A stretch of 64,000 bases of DNA from Synechococcus sp. CC9605 (GCF_000012625.1 NC_007516.1:1922001-1986000); one strand, 5' to 3'; numbered from the stretch's first letter, positions 35,520-43,951 are shown. Numbers and translations are program-made. The notes: generated from the sequence alone by a model not told the origin.

Positions 35520-35904
35520 AGAGCAAGATTGGTGAAGGATGATAATGTCGGATCTTGCAAGGCGAACCCAGCTATAGCTACTATGGGCATTGTTAATGTT
35601 TTGAAAAGTGTAAATGCTTACCCTCTTTGACTGAGTATTAGCACTTAGTCGGGTTCGTTAAGCCTCTGCAGCTCCCAAGCAGCACCTCAGTCATTGGCAA
35701 CCATCAAAAAAGATATTGATGAAAATGGTGGATTGGTGACATCGCATGTCAAAGCTTGAATGCTCGTTGTCCAGCTACTGCAATGGCCTACATTTCTTGC
35801 TGCCATTTACTCCCTGTCTCAATAAATTAGCTTGATTTGATTCACTATCGGGAAGCCTTATGCGTATTGGCTGAAAGCTATACAAAACCCGTAATGGAAA
35901 AGCA
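35520..35904. other. non-coding interval in the island
   Basis: 385 bp without a supportable gene. It contains the promoter side of the DUF2252 gene (from 35520 rightwards on the minus strand). I see no repeat, tRNA or clear operator in it. Confidence 0.5.
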
Positions 35905-35981
35905 GGGAGCGCTGATGTTGTTGCTATCCATCTCCCAACAAAACCTCACACACACCCCCGTCAGCAATGGGCGGGGTTTTC
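35905..35981 (+). ncRNA. candidate Yfr1-like small RNA
   Basis: The layout is like cyanobacterial Yfr1. A 5' pair GGGAG (35905) and CTCCC (35932) is followed by an unpaired stretch AACCTCACACACAC. A terminator then pairs CCCCGTC with GGCGGGG and is followed by TTTT. Yfr1 carries the core ACTCCTCACACAC in the same place; here the core is close but not identical, and the 5' loop is longer. It could also be only a terminator. Confidence 0.35.
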
Positions 35982-35989
35982 ATTACCAT

Positions 35990-36315
35990 CTAACTGCCTT
36001 CCAGTAGCCTAGTGAGATGCGCCTGAAGCTTAAGAGCCCCAACTGCATTGCTGTGTTGCTTGCAGCGGATAATGGCTTCGATGATTTCATCCAGCAGGGC
36101 CAGACGCGTGCCAAGGAAATCAGAGAGTTCGACTGAGTAGTCAGCCTTAATGATCTCCCTTGCGCGTTGCAGGTACTTTTCGGCTTGTCGCTTTTGTACT
36201 CCCATTCCTCCGCGCAGAATCGCAGGATGTAGGAGTTTGTTTTGGCGGACGACAACAGTTTGACGACGGCATGAATCCGCCGGTCTATCTCTGCTTTATC
36301 TGATTTCTTCGCCAT
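35990..36315 (-). pseudogene. HTH-like small protein with a one-base frameshift
   Basis: One frame starts MAKKSDKAEIDRRIHAVVKL and runs to RFCAEEW. The natural continuation, GVQKRQAEKYLQRAREIIKA, then ADYSVELSDFLGTRLALLDE, is in the next frame (35990-36205). A single missing G in the run at about 36200-36206 would restore about 107 residues. The joined protein looks like a small DNA-binding protein of the terminase-small-subunit or homeodomain-like type. A sequencing error is possible. Confidence 0.55.
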
Positions 36316-36357
36316 AGCTTCATTCTTACAGAAAACAAATTAGTGGCGAGATATGCA

Positions 36358-36717
36358 TTAGATAAATCCGTCATTGGTTTCGATTGCAGGTGGTCCCGCT
36401 GCAATCAACTGTTTGATCTGAGCGCCGCTGAGGTTGCGACCGGTGGCGGCTTGGAGCTTGTTGGCGATCTGAACCGGAAGGTCGTTGGGGTTGCTGTCGA
36501 CGATTTGCCAGAAGACGTCGGTCTGCCCGTTGAGGGTGGGAATGCACCCCCTCTCCCTGTACGGGGGGTTTTCAGGCTCTGAGTTAACCCGGCAGTCAGG
36601 GACTAGGGCGATTGGGTTAACCGTTCTTTCAGTGCAACCCTCTTCGGCTAACTGTTCCAGAGGTAGTTCACCCTCGTTCATCCCTTGGTTAACCCTTGAA
36701 ACCTCGCGTGATGACAA
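36358..36717 (-). CDS. hypothetical protein downstream of replication gene
   Basis: Up to 119 residues. The C-terminal 50 (QTDVFWQIVDSNPNDLPVQI, then KLQAATGRNLSGAQIKQL) look like a compact helical domain, while the middle is low in complexity. It starts 5 bp after the stop of the DUF3854-AAA gene, so it is likely in the same transcript. No family is recognised. Confidence 0.5.
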   Translation of the reverse strand: MSSREVSRVNQGMNEGELPLEQLAEEGCTERTVNPIALVPDCRVNSEPENPPYRERGCIPTLNGQTDVFWQIVDSNPNDLPVQIANKLQAATGRNLSGAQIKQLIAAGPPAIETNDGFI

Positions 36718-36722
36718 GAGGG

Positions 36723-38651
36723 TTAACTCTTCATCCTTTTCAGCGCCTGACGGGGGAGAGGTTGCTGAAAAGCATCAGGTCGTCTGTCAACGGGCATCCA
36801 ATAAATAGTCGTTTTTCCCGTCTCTTTGATCGCCCAGCGGCGGATGATTGCGGACTTGGCCGCCATCGTTCTCAGGGTTCCGTTGACCTTGGTTCCATCG
36901 GCTGGAAGGGACAACGATTCACCGATCTGACGAAGGGTGCGCGGCTCACTCTGTTGCGCAAGCAAAGCCTCGAACCATTTCATCAGGGGCAGGTCTGGGC
37001 AGTCGTGCTGCTCCATCCCCAGAAGGTTCCATTCACAGTTGCCCTGGCTGCCGTCGTACCCCTCGCAGCGGGTTTTGCTATTGCGCAACACGATGGGGTC
37101 ACCATCACGGCATTTGCCGTCGTGAGCTTCAAGGGATGAGAGGTGAAGCTCATCTGGCCGACCCTCTTCGATGCGGCGCAGCGAGAACAGTCCCCAAACC
37201 GCTGCTTTGATGTCGCCGTTCCCTGCGTACTTGCCGCTATGGCGGCTGTTGTGGTGAATAACGACGGCCGATGCACCGGCGGAGGTGATCAGCTTGCGCA
37301 GGGGACGAACGACCTTCTTTCCGATGTCGGCGCAGTTCTCTTCAATGTCGAGGCTGGAGACCGCACGCAGCGGATCCACCATCACAAAGTCGTAGCCGGA
37401 CTCAATCAGTCGCGTGAGCTGTTGCCGGTGGCGGGGCTTTGCCAGATCAAATGATTGCCCTGCCTCCCAGCCTTCACCGCGCTTGCTCCAGTGATGAAAA
37501 CCAAAGGCTGTGAGTCGAGACGCCATGGTGCGCCCCTCCTCCAACTGAAAGATCAGCACCCGCATCTTGGGGACACTGAACCCCAGCCATTTGTCGCCAC
37601 GGATGAGCGCTCGGCAGAGGTCGTAGGTGAGGAGCGATTTACCCGCGCCGGAATCAGCAGCGATAACGATCAACTCACCACGAGGCAGGACATCAGGAAC
37701 AATCCATTTGCTATCGATGTCGGACTGTTCCAGGTCTTCGTCAGAGCAGAGAAAGCCTCGATCTTCATCACCGGCGCGGTTGTCTTCGACAAGGGCCAGT
37801 AGCTCGTCGTGTTTCCGCCCGATCTTTCTGGAAACACGCCGCAGCGTTGAATCCATCAGTTGGATGTCGGTGATTTTCGAGAGGTGCTCAATTAGCTCCT
37901 GCTCTTCCGTTGCGTCGTAATCACTTCTTAAATCCACTTCACTAGTCAGAAGTGGGGCAGGCAACGGCCAGCCGATCACTTTTGGAGATAACAGCCGTTC
38001 AATTAGCTGCGGCGCACCGTGCCGCACCAGGAAGTCATCAGCGCTGTTTTTGCGACCATCCGGCTCATTGGGCAGGGTGACCTTGTGGGGGAACGCTCCA
38101 CGCTTTCTGGCCCAGTTGGCAATGAACTTGGCGGCCTCAGATACTGATCGGTTGTCGGCGATGTCGGAGTCGAGCAGGACGATCACCTGCCGCCCCTTCA
38201 TCGGGATGGCCTTCAGCTCTGGGAGCACGCGAGTGTCGTTGTCTTCTCTCCAGACCCCGTCATCACCACGCCGATCGACGATGTTCCAAGTACCTGTCAG
38301 ACCGACGAAGCAATAACCAACAGGGATGTGCTTGTAACAGATATCGACCTTGACCGGTCCCTCGATCAGCACCAGCGGGATGGTGATGTCTTCGAGATAG
38401 CCGTCAGGCATTAACGGGCTGAAGTACGGGCGTGAACCACTCTCAAACGGTGCCTTGAACTTCGGTCTGCCGCTGGGGAACATTCGGCAGACGATGTAGT
38501 TCTCGCCCTTGCTGTTTTTGTACGGCTCCCCCTTGGGGTCGCAGTACAGGATGCAAAGGTCTTTGCCTTTGGAGGCGTAGCGCTCCTTCAGTCGCTCGGG
38601 GTTGGTCCCTCGCTCCTTCAGATAACGAAAGTGTTCGGAACTAAGACTCAT
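36723..38651 (-). CDS. DUF3854 / RepA-like AAA ATPase (replication protein)
   Basis: A 642-residue protein. The N-terminal part (about 1-210) is a DUF3854/Toprim-like domain: IPLVLIEGPVKVDICYKH, then MKGRQVIVLLDSDIADN. The C-terminal part (about 310-540) is a RecA/RepA-like ATPase with Walker A AADSGAGKSLLTYD, Walker B YDFVMVDPLRA and VVIHHNSRHSGKY. A winged-helix-like tail follows. Such primase-helicase-like proteins replicate phage satellites and plasmids. The gene is intact while its neighbours are broken. The ATG overlaps the stop of the excisionase remnant (ATGA). Confidence 0.8.
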   Translation of the reverse strand: MSLSSEHFRYLKERGTNPERLKERYASKGKDLCILYCDPKGEPYKNSKGENYIVCRMFPSGRPKFKAPFESGSRPYFSPLMPDGYLEDITIPLVLIEGPVKVDICYKHIPVGYCFVGLTGTWNIVDRRGDDGVWREDNDTRVLPELKAIPMKGRQVIVLLDSDIADNRSVSEAAKFIANWARKRGAFPHKVTLPNEPDGRKNSADDFLVRHGAPQLIERLLSPKVIGWPLPAPLLTSEVDLRSDYDATEEQELIEHLSKITDIQLMDSTLRRVSRKIGRKHDELLALVEDNRAGDEDRGFLCSDEDLEQSDIDSKWIVPDVLPRGELIVIAADSGAGKSLLTYDLCRALIRGDKWLGFSVPKMRVLIFQLEEGRTMASRLTAFGFHHWSKRGEGWEAGQSFDLAKPRHRQQLTRLIESGYDFVMVDPLRAVSSLDIEENCADIGKKVVRPLRKLITSAGASAVVIHHNSRHSGKYAGNGDIKAAVWGLFSLRRIEEGRPDELHLSSLEAHDGKCRDGDPIVLRNSKTRCEGYDGSQGNCEWNLLGMEQHDCPDLPLMKWFEALLAQQSEPRTLRQIGESLSLPADGTKVNGTLRTMAAKSAIIRRWAIKETGKTTIYWMPVDRRPDAFQQPLPRQALKRMKS

Positions 38652-38887
38652 TCCTTAGCTCCACTTGATGGGCGTAAAGGCAACGCACGACGCGCTCTGA
38701 TCGCGTCTTCGATTGCCGAGACATTCCAACGAGTTGGGCTCTAAGGAGTTGCTCCTTGCTTGAAGTGAATGCCCTCCTCTAAGAGACCGTCGTGTTTCCA
38801 GCGATGCAGGGTGCTACGGCTCAGGCCGGTTGCCCGTTAGGCACGGCCAGTCGCCATCCACTCCTCGACAGGGGATTGGGTGGGCAT
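38648..38887 (-). pseudogene. excisionase-like HTH gene with two in-frame stops
   Basis: The frame from ATG 38887 reads MPTQSPVEEWMATGRA, TAA (38837-38839), RATGLSRSTLHRWKHDGLLE, EGIHFKQGATP, TAG (38741-38743), SPTRWNVSAIEDAIRARRAL, and TGA at 38648. It is a MerR/excisionase-type HTH as found next to integrases in picocyanobacterial islands. Both stops fall inside clearly coding sequence. It was translationally coupled to the replication gene by an ATGA overlap. Confidence 0.7.
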
Positions 38888-38902
38888 ATCAGGCTGCGGG
38901 CT

Positions 38903-38977
38903 TCAGTCCCGCTCAGGCCATCCGTATTGATCAACGATCAGCTGCTGCACACGCGCAATCGTACGCGTTAGTTTCAT
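38903..38977 (-). CDS. tiny ORF between two broken genes
   Basis: A 24-codon ORF, MKLTRTIARVQQLIVDQYGW plus four residues, placed 3 bp after the previous stop. It is weakly supported, by spacing only. Confidence 0.2.
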   Translation of the reverse strand: MKLTRTIARVQQLIVDQYGWPERD

Positions 38978-38980
38978 CCG

Positions 38981-39277
38981 TTAATTGCCTGCGATGGTCT
39001 CAGCAATCTGCTGGCGATAAATGGCGGTCACTTGAGGGGCCACCTTCTCCATCTCCAACAAATGCGATTCCGAAGGAACGCGAACAGGGATCTACACCTC
39101 AGGGGTGACGCATGAATTACGCCAGTCCCATGCCATGTCCAGCAACCACTGCTGACTAACGCCCTTAGGAAGCCGACCAATAATCAGTTCTAAGGCGTCA
39201 ACAGGGAGGGTCGCAGGACCTTGCCACCCCTCGGGAGGTGCTGGCTTTTTTGGAGGAGAGATCAGCTGCAAAGCCAA
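38981..39277 (-). pseudogene. small island gene with an in-frame TAG
   Basis: ATG 39277 reads MALQLISPPKKPAPPEGWQG, LELIIGRLPKGVSQQWLLDM, NSCVTPEV, then TAG (39092-39094), then IPVRVPSESHLLEMEKVAPQ, VTAIYRQQIAETIAGN and TAA. Both sides look coding, so this is probably one gene of about 98 codons cut by an amber codon. The 61-residue first half might still be made. The function is unknown. Confidence 0.45.
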
Positions 39278-39408
39278 TCGAATCTCAACGAATGGTGTTC
39301 GTGCTTCCGGGGCAGGGATCGCCTGCGAGCCTTTGCATTGAGTCCAGCTTAACTACCCCATTTAATGCTGCCATGGCCTACCTGAACCCCTTACCACTAC
39401 AGGCAGTG

Positions 39409-39923
39409 TCACCGGGTAGTTACTCGACTCGATAGGGATGCGGTGTTCCGCGCCGCCACAGCAGCAGCGACCGCCGCGGCCACGGATTCGTCATCGCTCC
39501 ATCAGCCGTAATGCTTGAGGTGAGTCTGAGGGTCATGGCCCATCAACTTACTCAGCGTCCGGTGATCGAGGCCCATTCCGGTACGGCGGAAGGTGTACCC
39601 ATGACGGCAGCTGTAAACCGTCAAATGGCCCTGGCCCGCAGCTGAATCAGCTCAGCTGCTCTTGCCAGAGTCAAGCCTTGACCACCTTCGGCCTCCGGCG
39701 CGATGGCTATCGCCAGCCGTTCGACTACAGCCAACAATTTTGGCCCGGATGACCGTTTCCAGGGAATTCGAACCGTGGCGCTGCTACGGCTGTTGTCACT
39801 CCAACGGCGTGTGACCTGCGTAGCGCCCAAACCCTTTTGACGCAGGCTCCAACCCTGCCCATGGGTGTACTTAATCAGACGGCGGAGATTCTTCTCCCAG
39901 TTGACGGCCATGGCAGAAATCAA
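39409..39923 (-). pseudogene. tyrosine integrase remnant (internal deletion, nonsense)
   Basis: The first part (39621-39923) encodes an N-terminal core-binding-like region: NWEKNLRRLIKYTHGQGWSL, VTRRWSDNSRSSATVRIPWK. The second part (39409-39628), in another frame, encodes a catalytic C terminus: CRHGYTFRRTGMGLDHRTLS, KLMGHDPQTHLKHYG, with the His/Arg, His and Tyr of tyrosine recombinases. A TGA follows directly at 39502, but the tail WSDDESVAAAVAAAVAARN continues in frame. Most of the catalytic domain is missing, so the enzyme must be inactive. Confidence 0.8.
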
Positions 39924-40059
39924 GGCGAAATGGCGGGCGCAGAATTGGGCAAAGATGCGCCTAGACGGGATATTTACCCGCAGACTTCAATGAGCCCAAA
40001 AGCCCTCTGACACAGGGATTTATCCAGCTTTAGCAGGCTTCCAAGAGATGTCATGAATG

Positions 40060-40111
40060 GCGCAGCGTCAGCGCCAACCTCGATCTCTCCGACGAACTGG
40101 AGCTCGACTGA
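40060..40111. repeat. right direct repeat (attR candidate), yebC 3'-end copy
   Basis: It encodes [16 protein letters not shown] and a stop, against [16 protein letters not shown] in yebC. No other part of yebC is present. It lies 137 bp from the start of the integrase remnant. Downstream sequence returns to core genes. Confidence 0.75.
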
Positions 40112-40217
40112 CGCCTCCTTGAAGTTTGTCGTCAGCAAATCCGCACCAAAGCTTGAGGCCCTGAGCCCCGATCAACCCCAGCGCTAGGCAGAGGGCATCC
40201 CTTCTGGAGGATTGCCC

Positions 40218-40388
40218 ATGTCCATGAAACAGCTGGAAACGTTCATGTCGCGGGTGCAAAGCAACGACTCGATCCGCGATGAGGTGCAACGCTGCGGCAA
40301 GGACAACTCCTGTCTGGTCAAGGTCGGCGCCAAACACGGCCATAAGTTTTCCCCCGCTCACCTGAGCCGCTGGCAAAGGGAACACTGA
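40218..40388 (+). CDS. Nif11-like peptide
   Basis: A 56-residue protein, too short for usual ORF calling, starting MSMKQLETFMSRVQSNDSIR. The pattern QLETFMSRVQSND, then KVGAKHGHKFSPAHL fits the Nif11-like family, common in marine Synechococcus, where some members are leaders of lanthipeptides and most are orphans. There is no double-Gly leader end or Cys-rich core, so it is probably not a lanthipeptide precursor. A GGAGG stands 8 bp upstream of the ATG. Confidence 0.7.
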   Translation: MSMKQLETFMSRVQSNDSIRDEVQRCGKDNSCLVKVGAKHGHKFSPAHLSRWQREH

Positions 40389-40415
40389 ACACCGAGGAGA
40401 CCGGCGGCCGCCCCC

Positions 40416-40679
40416 TCAGGGAGTCTCGGTCGCCTGGTCAGCCTCGCCATCGGGTTGCTGACGAATCATCTGCGCCAGCATCTCCAACTTGGCGTTTTCC
40501 GATTCAGAGGCCCGGGTGGCCATCCAGGCACTGGCCGCCTTCTGCTGGGCCAACTGCTGCACCAACGCCAGGGCCGTCTCGCGCAACTGCTCAAGGTCCT
40601 GACAGTCCTGAATAAAGCGCGTCCAGCGTTCCGCCTCAAAACTCTGCTCAAGGCGCCGTTCCACGGGATCGATGCTCAT
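40416..40679 (-). CDS. small helical hypothetical protein
   Basis: An 87-residue helical protein starting MSIDPVERRLEQSFEAERWT, then LVQQLAQQKAASAWMATRAS. It has no membrane segment. It looks like a conserved picocyanobacterial gene, but I cannot name a family. It follows nagB by 19 bp on the same strand. Confidence 0.6.
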   Translation of the reverse strand: MSIDPVERRLEQSFEAERWTRFIQDCQDLEQLRETALALVQQLAQQKAASAWMATRASESENAKLEMLAQMIRQQPDGEADQATETP

Positions 40680-40698
40680 CGCCGCTGCTCTCGGCTGT

Positions 40699-41466
40699 TC
40701 AAGCTAAAGCCGCTGCATCGCACCAGAGCCAGAAATTGGGATGGGTCAGCAGCCAACTGGCAGGCAGCCCAGGGTCTGGCTCTTTCAAGGCCAACAAGCG
40801 CTGGAGGATGCCGGCCTTGGCGGCGCCGGTCACCACCAGATGAATCTCAGCAGCCTCGAGGATCTCCCAGAGGCCCAGGGTGATGGCCCGCTGGGGAACA
40901 GCTTCAACGCAACCATCGAAGAGCACCGCGTTCTGCTGCCGGGTCGCAGAGGTCAGCTCCACCTCATGGCAGTGCTGATCAGGAGGACAGGGCGGCTCGT
41001 TGAAACCCACATGACCATTGCTGCCGAGCCCCAGAAGCTGCAAACCGATGCCTCCGCAACGGTTGAGCTGCTGGCCGTAACGCCGCGCAGCAGCCGCACC
41101 GTCAGCAGCGGTGCTGTCGGGAAGATGCACCGCTGAAGCGGGCAGGCCCAACGGTGCAGCGAGGTGATGGGTCATGTAGGCCCGGTAGCCGCGGGGGTCG
41201 TCCGCCGAAAGTCCGAGGTATTCGTCCAGGTTGAAACTGCACCATCGGGCGCGCAGGGACTCCAGCTCATCGGCAGACCACGACAGCAGCCGTTCCACCA
41301 GGGTGCGATACAGCGGCTCCATCGTCCGTCCTGTGGCCAGTCCCAAAGGCTTCAGCGGATCAGGCCCCTGCCAACCGCGCAGATGACACTCCAGATGGGC
41401 CGCCAGCACAGCACAGAGATCCGTGTCACTGGAATGGCGTTGCAGATGACAGGGAAACCGTGCCAA
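40699..41466 (-). CDS. nagB: glucosamine-6-phosphate deaminase family protein
   Basis: A 255-residue sugar-phosphate isomerase/deaminase. LGLATGRTMEPLYRTLVERL is the phosphate loop, WCSFNLDEYLGLSADDPRGY holds the catalytic Asp, and LLGLGSNGHVGFNEPP holds the catalytic His. It would convert glucosamine-6-phosphate to fructose-6-phosphate and ammonia. The 6-phosphogluconolactonase family shares the fold, but NLDEY and GSNGHVGFNEP favour NagB. It overlaps the upstream SpoIID-like gene by 41 bp. Confidence 0.85.
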   Translation of the reverse strand: MARFPCHLQRHSSDTDLCAVLAAHLECHLRGWQGPDPLKPLGLATGRTMEPLYRTLVERLLSWSADELESLRARWCSFNLDEYLGLSADDPRGYRAYMTHHLAAPLGLPASAVHLPDSTAADGAAAARRYGQQLNRCGGIGLQLLGLGSNGHVGFNEPPCPPDQHCHEVELTSATRQQNAVLFDGCVEAVPQRAITLGLWEILEAAEIHLVVTGAAKAGILQRLLALKEPDPGLPASWLLTHPNFWLWCDAAALA

Positions 41467-42835
41467 GGGGCGAAACCGGCATGTCTCTCCAGAGTGGCTT
41501 TGTTGGGGGCTTCAGCGCCAGCGATGGGTCATGGTGCGGCCGGTAGGGAACGACCTCAGCCCCGCGGTAGTAGTGCTGAAGAATCGAGCGGAAGTGGGCC
41601 CCCTGCTCCGCCAGGCCGTGGGCTCCCCACTGGCTCATGCCAACGCCATGGCCATAGCCCTGGCCCTTCACCAGCAGCTGAAGGCCGCCGGCGGACCAAC
41701 GACGCACCGCCGTCTTGCTGACCAGCACCGGCGGAGGGGCCACCAACAGGGGGGGCCGTGCTCCCCTCTGACGAGCCACCGATGACGTGATCCGATCGAT
41801 GCGGGAGCCCGGGCGGGCGGTTGCAGTCACCCGTCGCACTTGAAGCTCCACGGGAGACCGCTGCCGCCCCGTCACCATCTCAAAGTTCACCAGCGTGCTT
41901 TTGAGACCCAACCGTTTGCGCAGCTGACTGCCGCTGAGCACCAGCGATCCGCGGGGGCCGCGCACGCGGGCCTGGCGCACGCGACCGCTGCCGGAACGAC
42001 TCAGCACCTCAACGGCCTGGAGCCCACCGGTTTCGGGCAGCCGTTGACGCAGCCCGGCAGGATCAAACCATTGTTCCCAGCGGTGCACCGGGCTGTGCTG
42101 GTCGTGGTCGGGGACGCTGACCAGATAGGGATGCTGGCGGCGCCAGACCATCCCGCTCGCCTCGGTCACCCCGCCAGAACTGCTGTGAAAAACGGCATCG
42201 ATCAGGCGACCACCGTGCACGAGCACCAGCGAACGGGTGCTCGCCACCGCCTTGCGTGTGCTCGGGGTTTCCGACTCCACTCCGCGATACACCTGACTCG
42301 CCACCGTGGCCTTCACATCCCAGGCACCACCGCGGCTGAGTTGTTTCAATGCATAGGTGCGGGCCGCCACAGCCTGGGCCTGCAAGGCAGCCAGGGGCCA
42401 GCGGTGAGGCATTTCGCTGCCGACAACACTGTTGAGATAGGTCTCAACGCCAAGGCTGTTGATCACCCGCAAGCGCCCGCCTCGGCTGCTGATGCGCAGC
42501 ACACCGCGGTAGCGACGCTCCCCAAGCCAGATGCCCCGTGGATCGTCGTTCTGCACCGTCACCAGGGTGCTGGTGGCCAGCCGCATCGATCGGCCATCCA
42601 CAGTGGCGCTCAGGCGGGTTCCTTGAAGGCTGAGCTGCAGCCGCTGCGGCCGTCGCTCTCCGCCGGGGAGTCCCTGCACCCGCAGCGGCTGTGCACCATC
42701 GGAACGCAGGCTGACCCGGTTGTTCTCCAGCAGCAGCACGCGCATCTGCGGCTCGCGGCCGCGGGCCAGCGCAGCCGGTGATGGAGCGATCACAGCGACG
42801 AGCACCAGCCCGATGGCAACGGAAGCGCGGCGCAC
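41426..42835 (-). CDS. SpoIID/LytB domain protein, exported
   Basis: About 469 residues. The SpoIID domain is plain: VETYLNSVVGSEMPHRWPLA, ALQAQAVAARTYALKQLSRG, then HSSSGGVTEASGMVW and KGQGYGHGVGMSQWGAHGLA. In Bacillus SpoIID cleaves stripped glycan strands, and cyanobacterial relatives may act on peptidoglycan. A GTG at 42835 gives a clean signal peptide (VRRASVAIGLVLVAVIAPSP, cut near ALA), which I prefer to the ATG at 42913. It diverges from rnz. Confidence 0.85.
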   Translation of the reverse strand: MRRASVAIGLVLVAVIAPSPAALARGREPQMRVLLLENNRVSLRSDGAQPLRVQGLPGGERRPQRLQLSLQGTRLSATVDGRSMRLATSTLVTVQNDDPRGIWLGERRYRGVLRISSRGGRLRVINSLGVETYLNSVVGSEMPHRWPLAALQAQAVAARTYALKQLSRGGAWDVKATVASQVYRGVESETPSTRKAVASTRSLVLVHGGRLIDAVFHSSSGGVTEASGMVWRRQHPYLVSVPDHDQHSPVHRWEQWFDPAGLRQRLPETGGLQAVEVLSRSGSGRVRQARVRGPRGSLVLSGSQLRKRLGLKSTLVNFEMVTGRQRSPVELQVRRVTATARPGSRIDRITSSVARQRGARPPLLVAPPPVLVSKTAVRRWSAGGLQLLVKGQGYGHGVGMSQWGAHGLAEQGAHFRSILQHYYRGAEVVPYRPHHDPSLALKPPTKPLWRDMPVSPLGTVSLSSATPFQ

Positions 42836-42918
42836 GCTGGAGATCCACAGGCGTCCCAGTGTGCCGCCTGTTCCGGGGTTCAGCCAGGTGGCAGCATGAG
42901 TCCTGAGGAGCACCGGCC

Positions 42919-43878
42919 TTGCAGGTCACATTTCTCGGTACGAGTTCTGGGGTACCCACCCGGGCCCGCAACGTTTCAGCCGTGGCTCTGCGCTTGCCGC
43001 AGCGCTCGGAGATGTGGCTGTTCGACTGCGGCGAGGGCACCCAACATCAGTTTTTACGCAGTGATCTGCGGCTGTCGCAGCTGCGCCGGGTGTTCATCAC
43101 CCACATGCATGGCGACCACGTGTTCGGCCTGCCTGGTCTGCTCGCCAGCCTCGGCCTCGCCGGCAGCAGCTCCGCAGGGGTGGATCTCTACGGGCCGGAC
43201 CCGCTGGAGAGCTACCTCAATGGTGTGCTGCGCACCAGCTCCACCCGGATCGGCTATCCCCTCGCCGTCCACCGGGTCAGGGATGCAGCCGAGCAGGGCA
43301 CGCTTCTGTTCGAGGACGACGACTTCACGGTGCGCTGCACCCTGCTCACCCACCGTGTGCCGGCCTACGCCTATCGCATCGAACAGAAGCCCCTGGCCGG
43401 TCGCTTCGACATTGAGAAAGCACGGGAACTGAACATCCCGCCCGGCCCCGTGTACGCCCAGTTGAAGCGGGGCGAAACGGTGACCCTGGAGGACGGTCGC
43501 AGCATCGACGGCACCAGCCTCTGCGGTGAGGAACGGCCCGGTGTAAGCGTCGTCTATTGCACCGACACCGTGTTCTGCGAGGCGGCCATCGAGCTTGCCC
43601 GCGGCGCGGATCTGCTGATCCATGAATCCACCTTTGCCCATGGCGAGGCGGAGATGGCGTTCCAGAAACAGCACTCCACCAGCACCATGGCTGCCCAGAC
43701 GGCCGCCGAAGCGGGTGTGGGGCAGCTGGTGCTCACCCACCTCAGCCCGCGCTACGTGCTGGGCAACCCGGTCACGCCCCAGGACCTGTTGAACGAGGCC
43801 AAGGCGATCTTCCCCAACACCCTGCTGGCCAAGGACTTCCTCAGCATTGATGTCAAACCACGCTGCAACAGTTCGTGA
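42919..43878 (+). CDS. rnz: ribonuclease Z
   Basis: A 319-residue metallo-beta-lactamase-fold nuclease that trims tRNA 3' ends. It has [17 protein letters not shown], the zinc motif [44 protein letters not shown] and [10 protein letters not shown]. The length is typical of the short RNase Z. The start is TTG, supported by the family start [10 protein letters not shown]. Confidence 0.95.
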   Translation: MQVTFLGTSSGVPTRARNVSAVALRLPQRSEMWLFDCGEGTQHQFLRSDLRLSQLRRVFITHMHGDHVFGLPGLLASLGLAGSSSAGVDLYGPDPLESYLNGVLRTSSTRIGYPLAVHRVRDAAEQGTLLFEDDDFTVRCTLLTHRVPAYAYRIEQKPLAGRFDIEKARELNIPPGPVYAQLKRGETVTLEDGRSIDGTSLCGEERPGVSVVYCTDTVFCEAAIELARGADLLIHESTFAHGEAEMAFQKQHSTSTMAAQTAAEAGVGQLVLTHLSPRYVLGNPVTPQDLLNEAKAIFPNTLLAKDFLSIDVKPRCNSS

Positions 43879-43951
43879 TCCGGCCACAGAGGGTCACTTC
43901 CCCGTGATACAAGAGCTTGGTGCGGTGAATGCGTCACACCCCCTTACCTTC

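Larger units (their letters stand above)
31824..40111. mobile_element. decaying integrative element (satellite-like) at yebC 3' end
   Basis: About 8.2 kb bounded by the yebC direct repeats. It contains, from the right end: a tyrosine integrase remnant, a small gene with an in-frame stop, an excisionase-like gene with two stops, an intact DUF3854-AAA replication protein, small genes, and cargo including DUF2252. This resembles the tycheposon-type satellites of marine picocyanobacteria, except that those are known at tRNA genes. The base composition is poorer in GC, especially at 33000-36000. Loss of the integrase implies it can no longer excise by itself. Confidence 0.7.

Noticed and set aside
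40218-40388. Lanthipeptide precursor
   Set aside because: It has the Nif11-like part but no Cys/Ser/Thr-rich core or double-Gly cleavage site, and no LanM-type gene is nearby.
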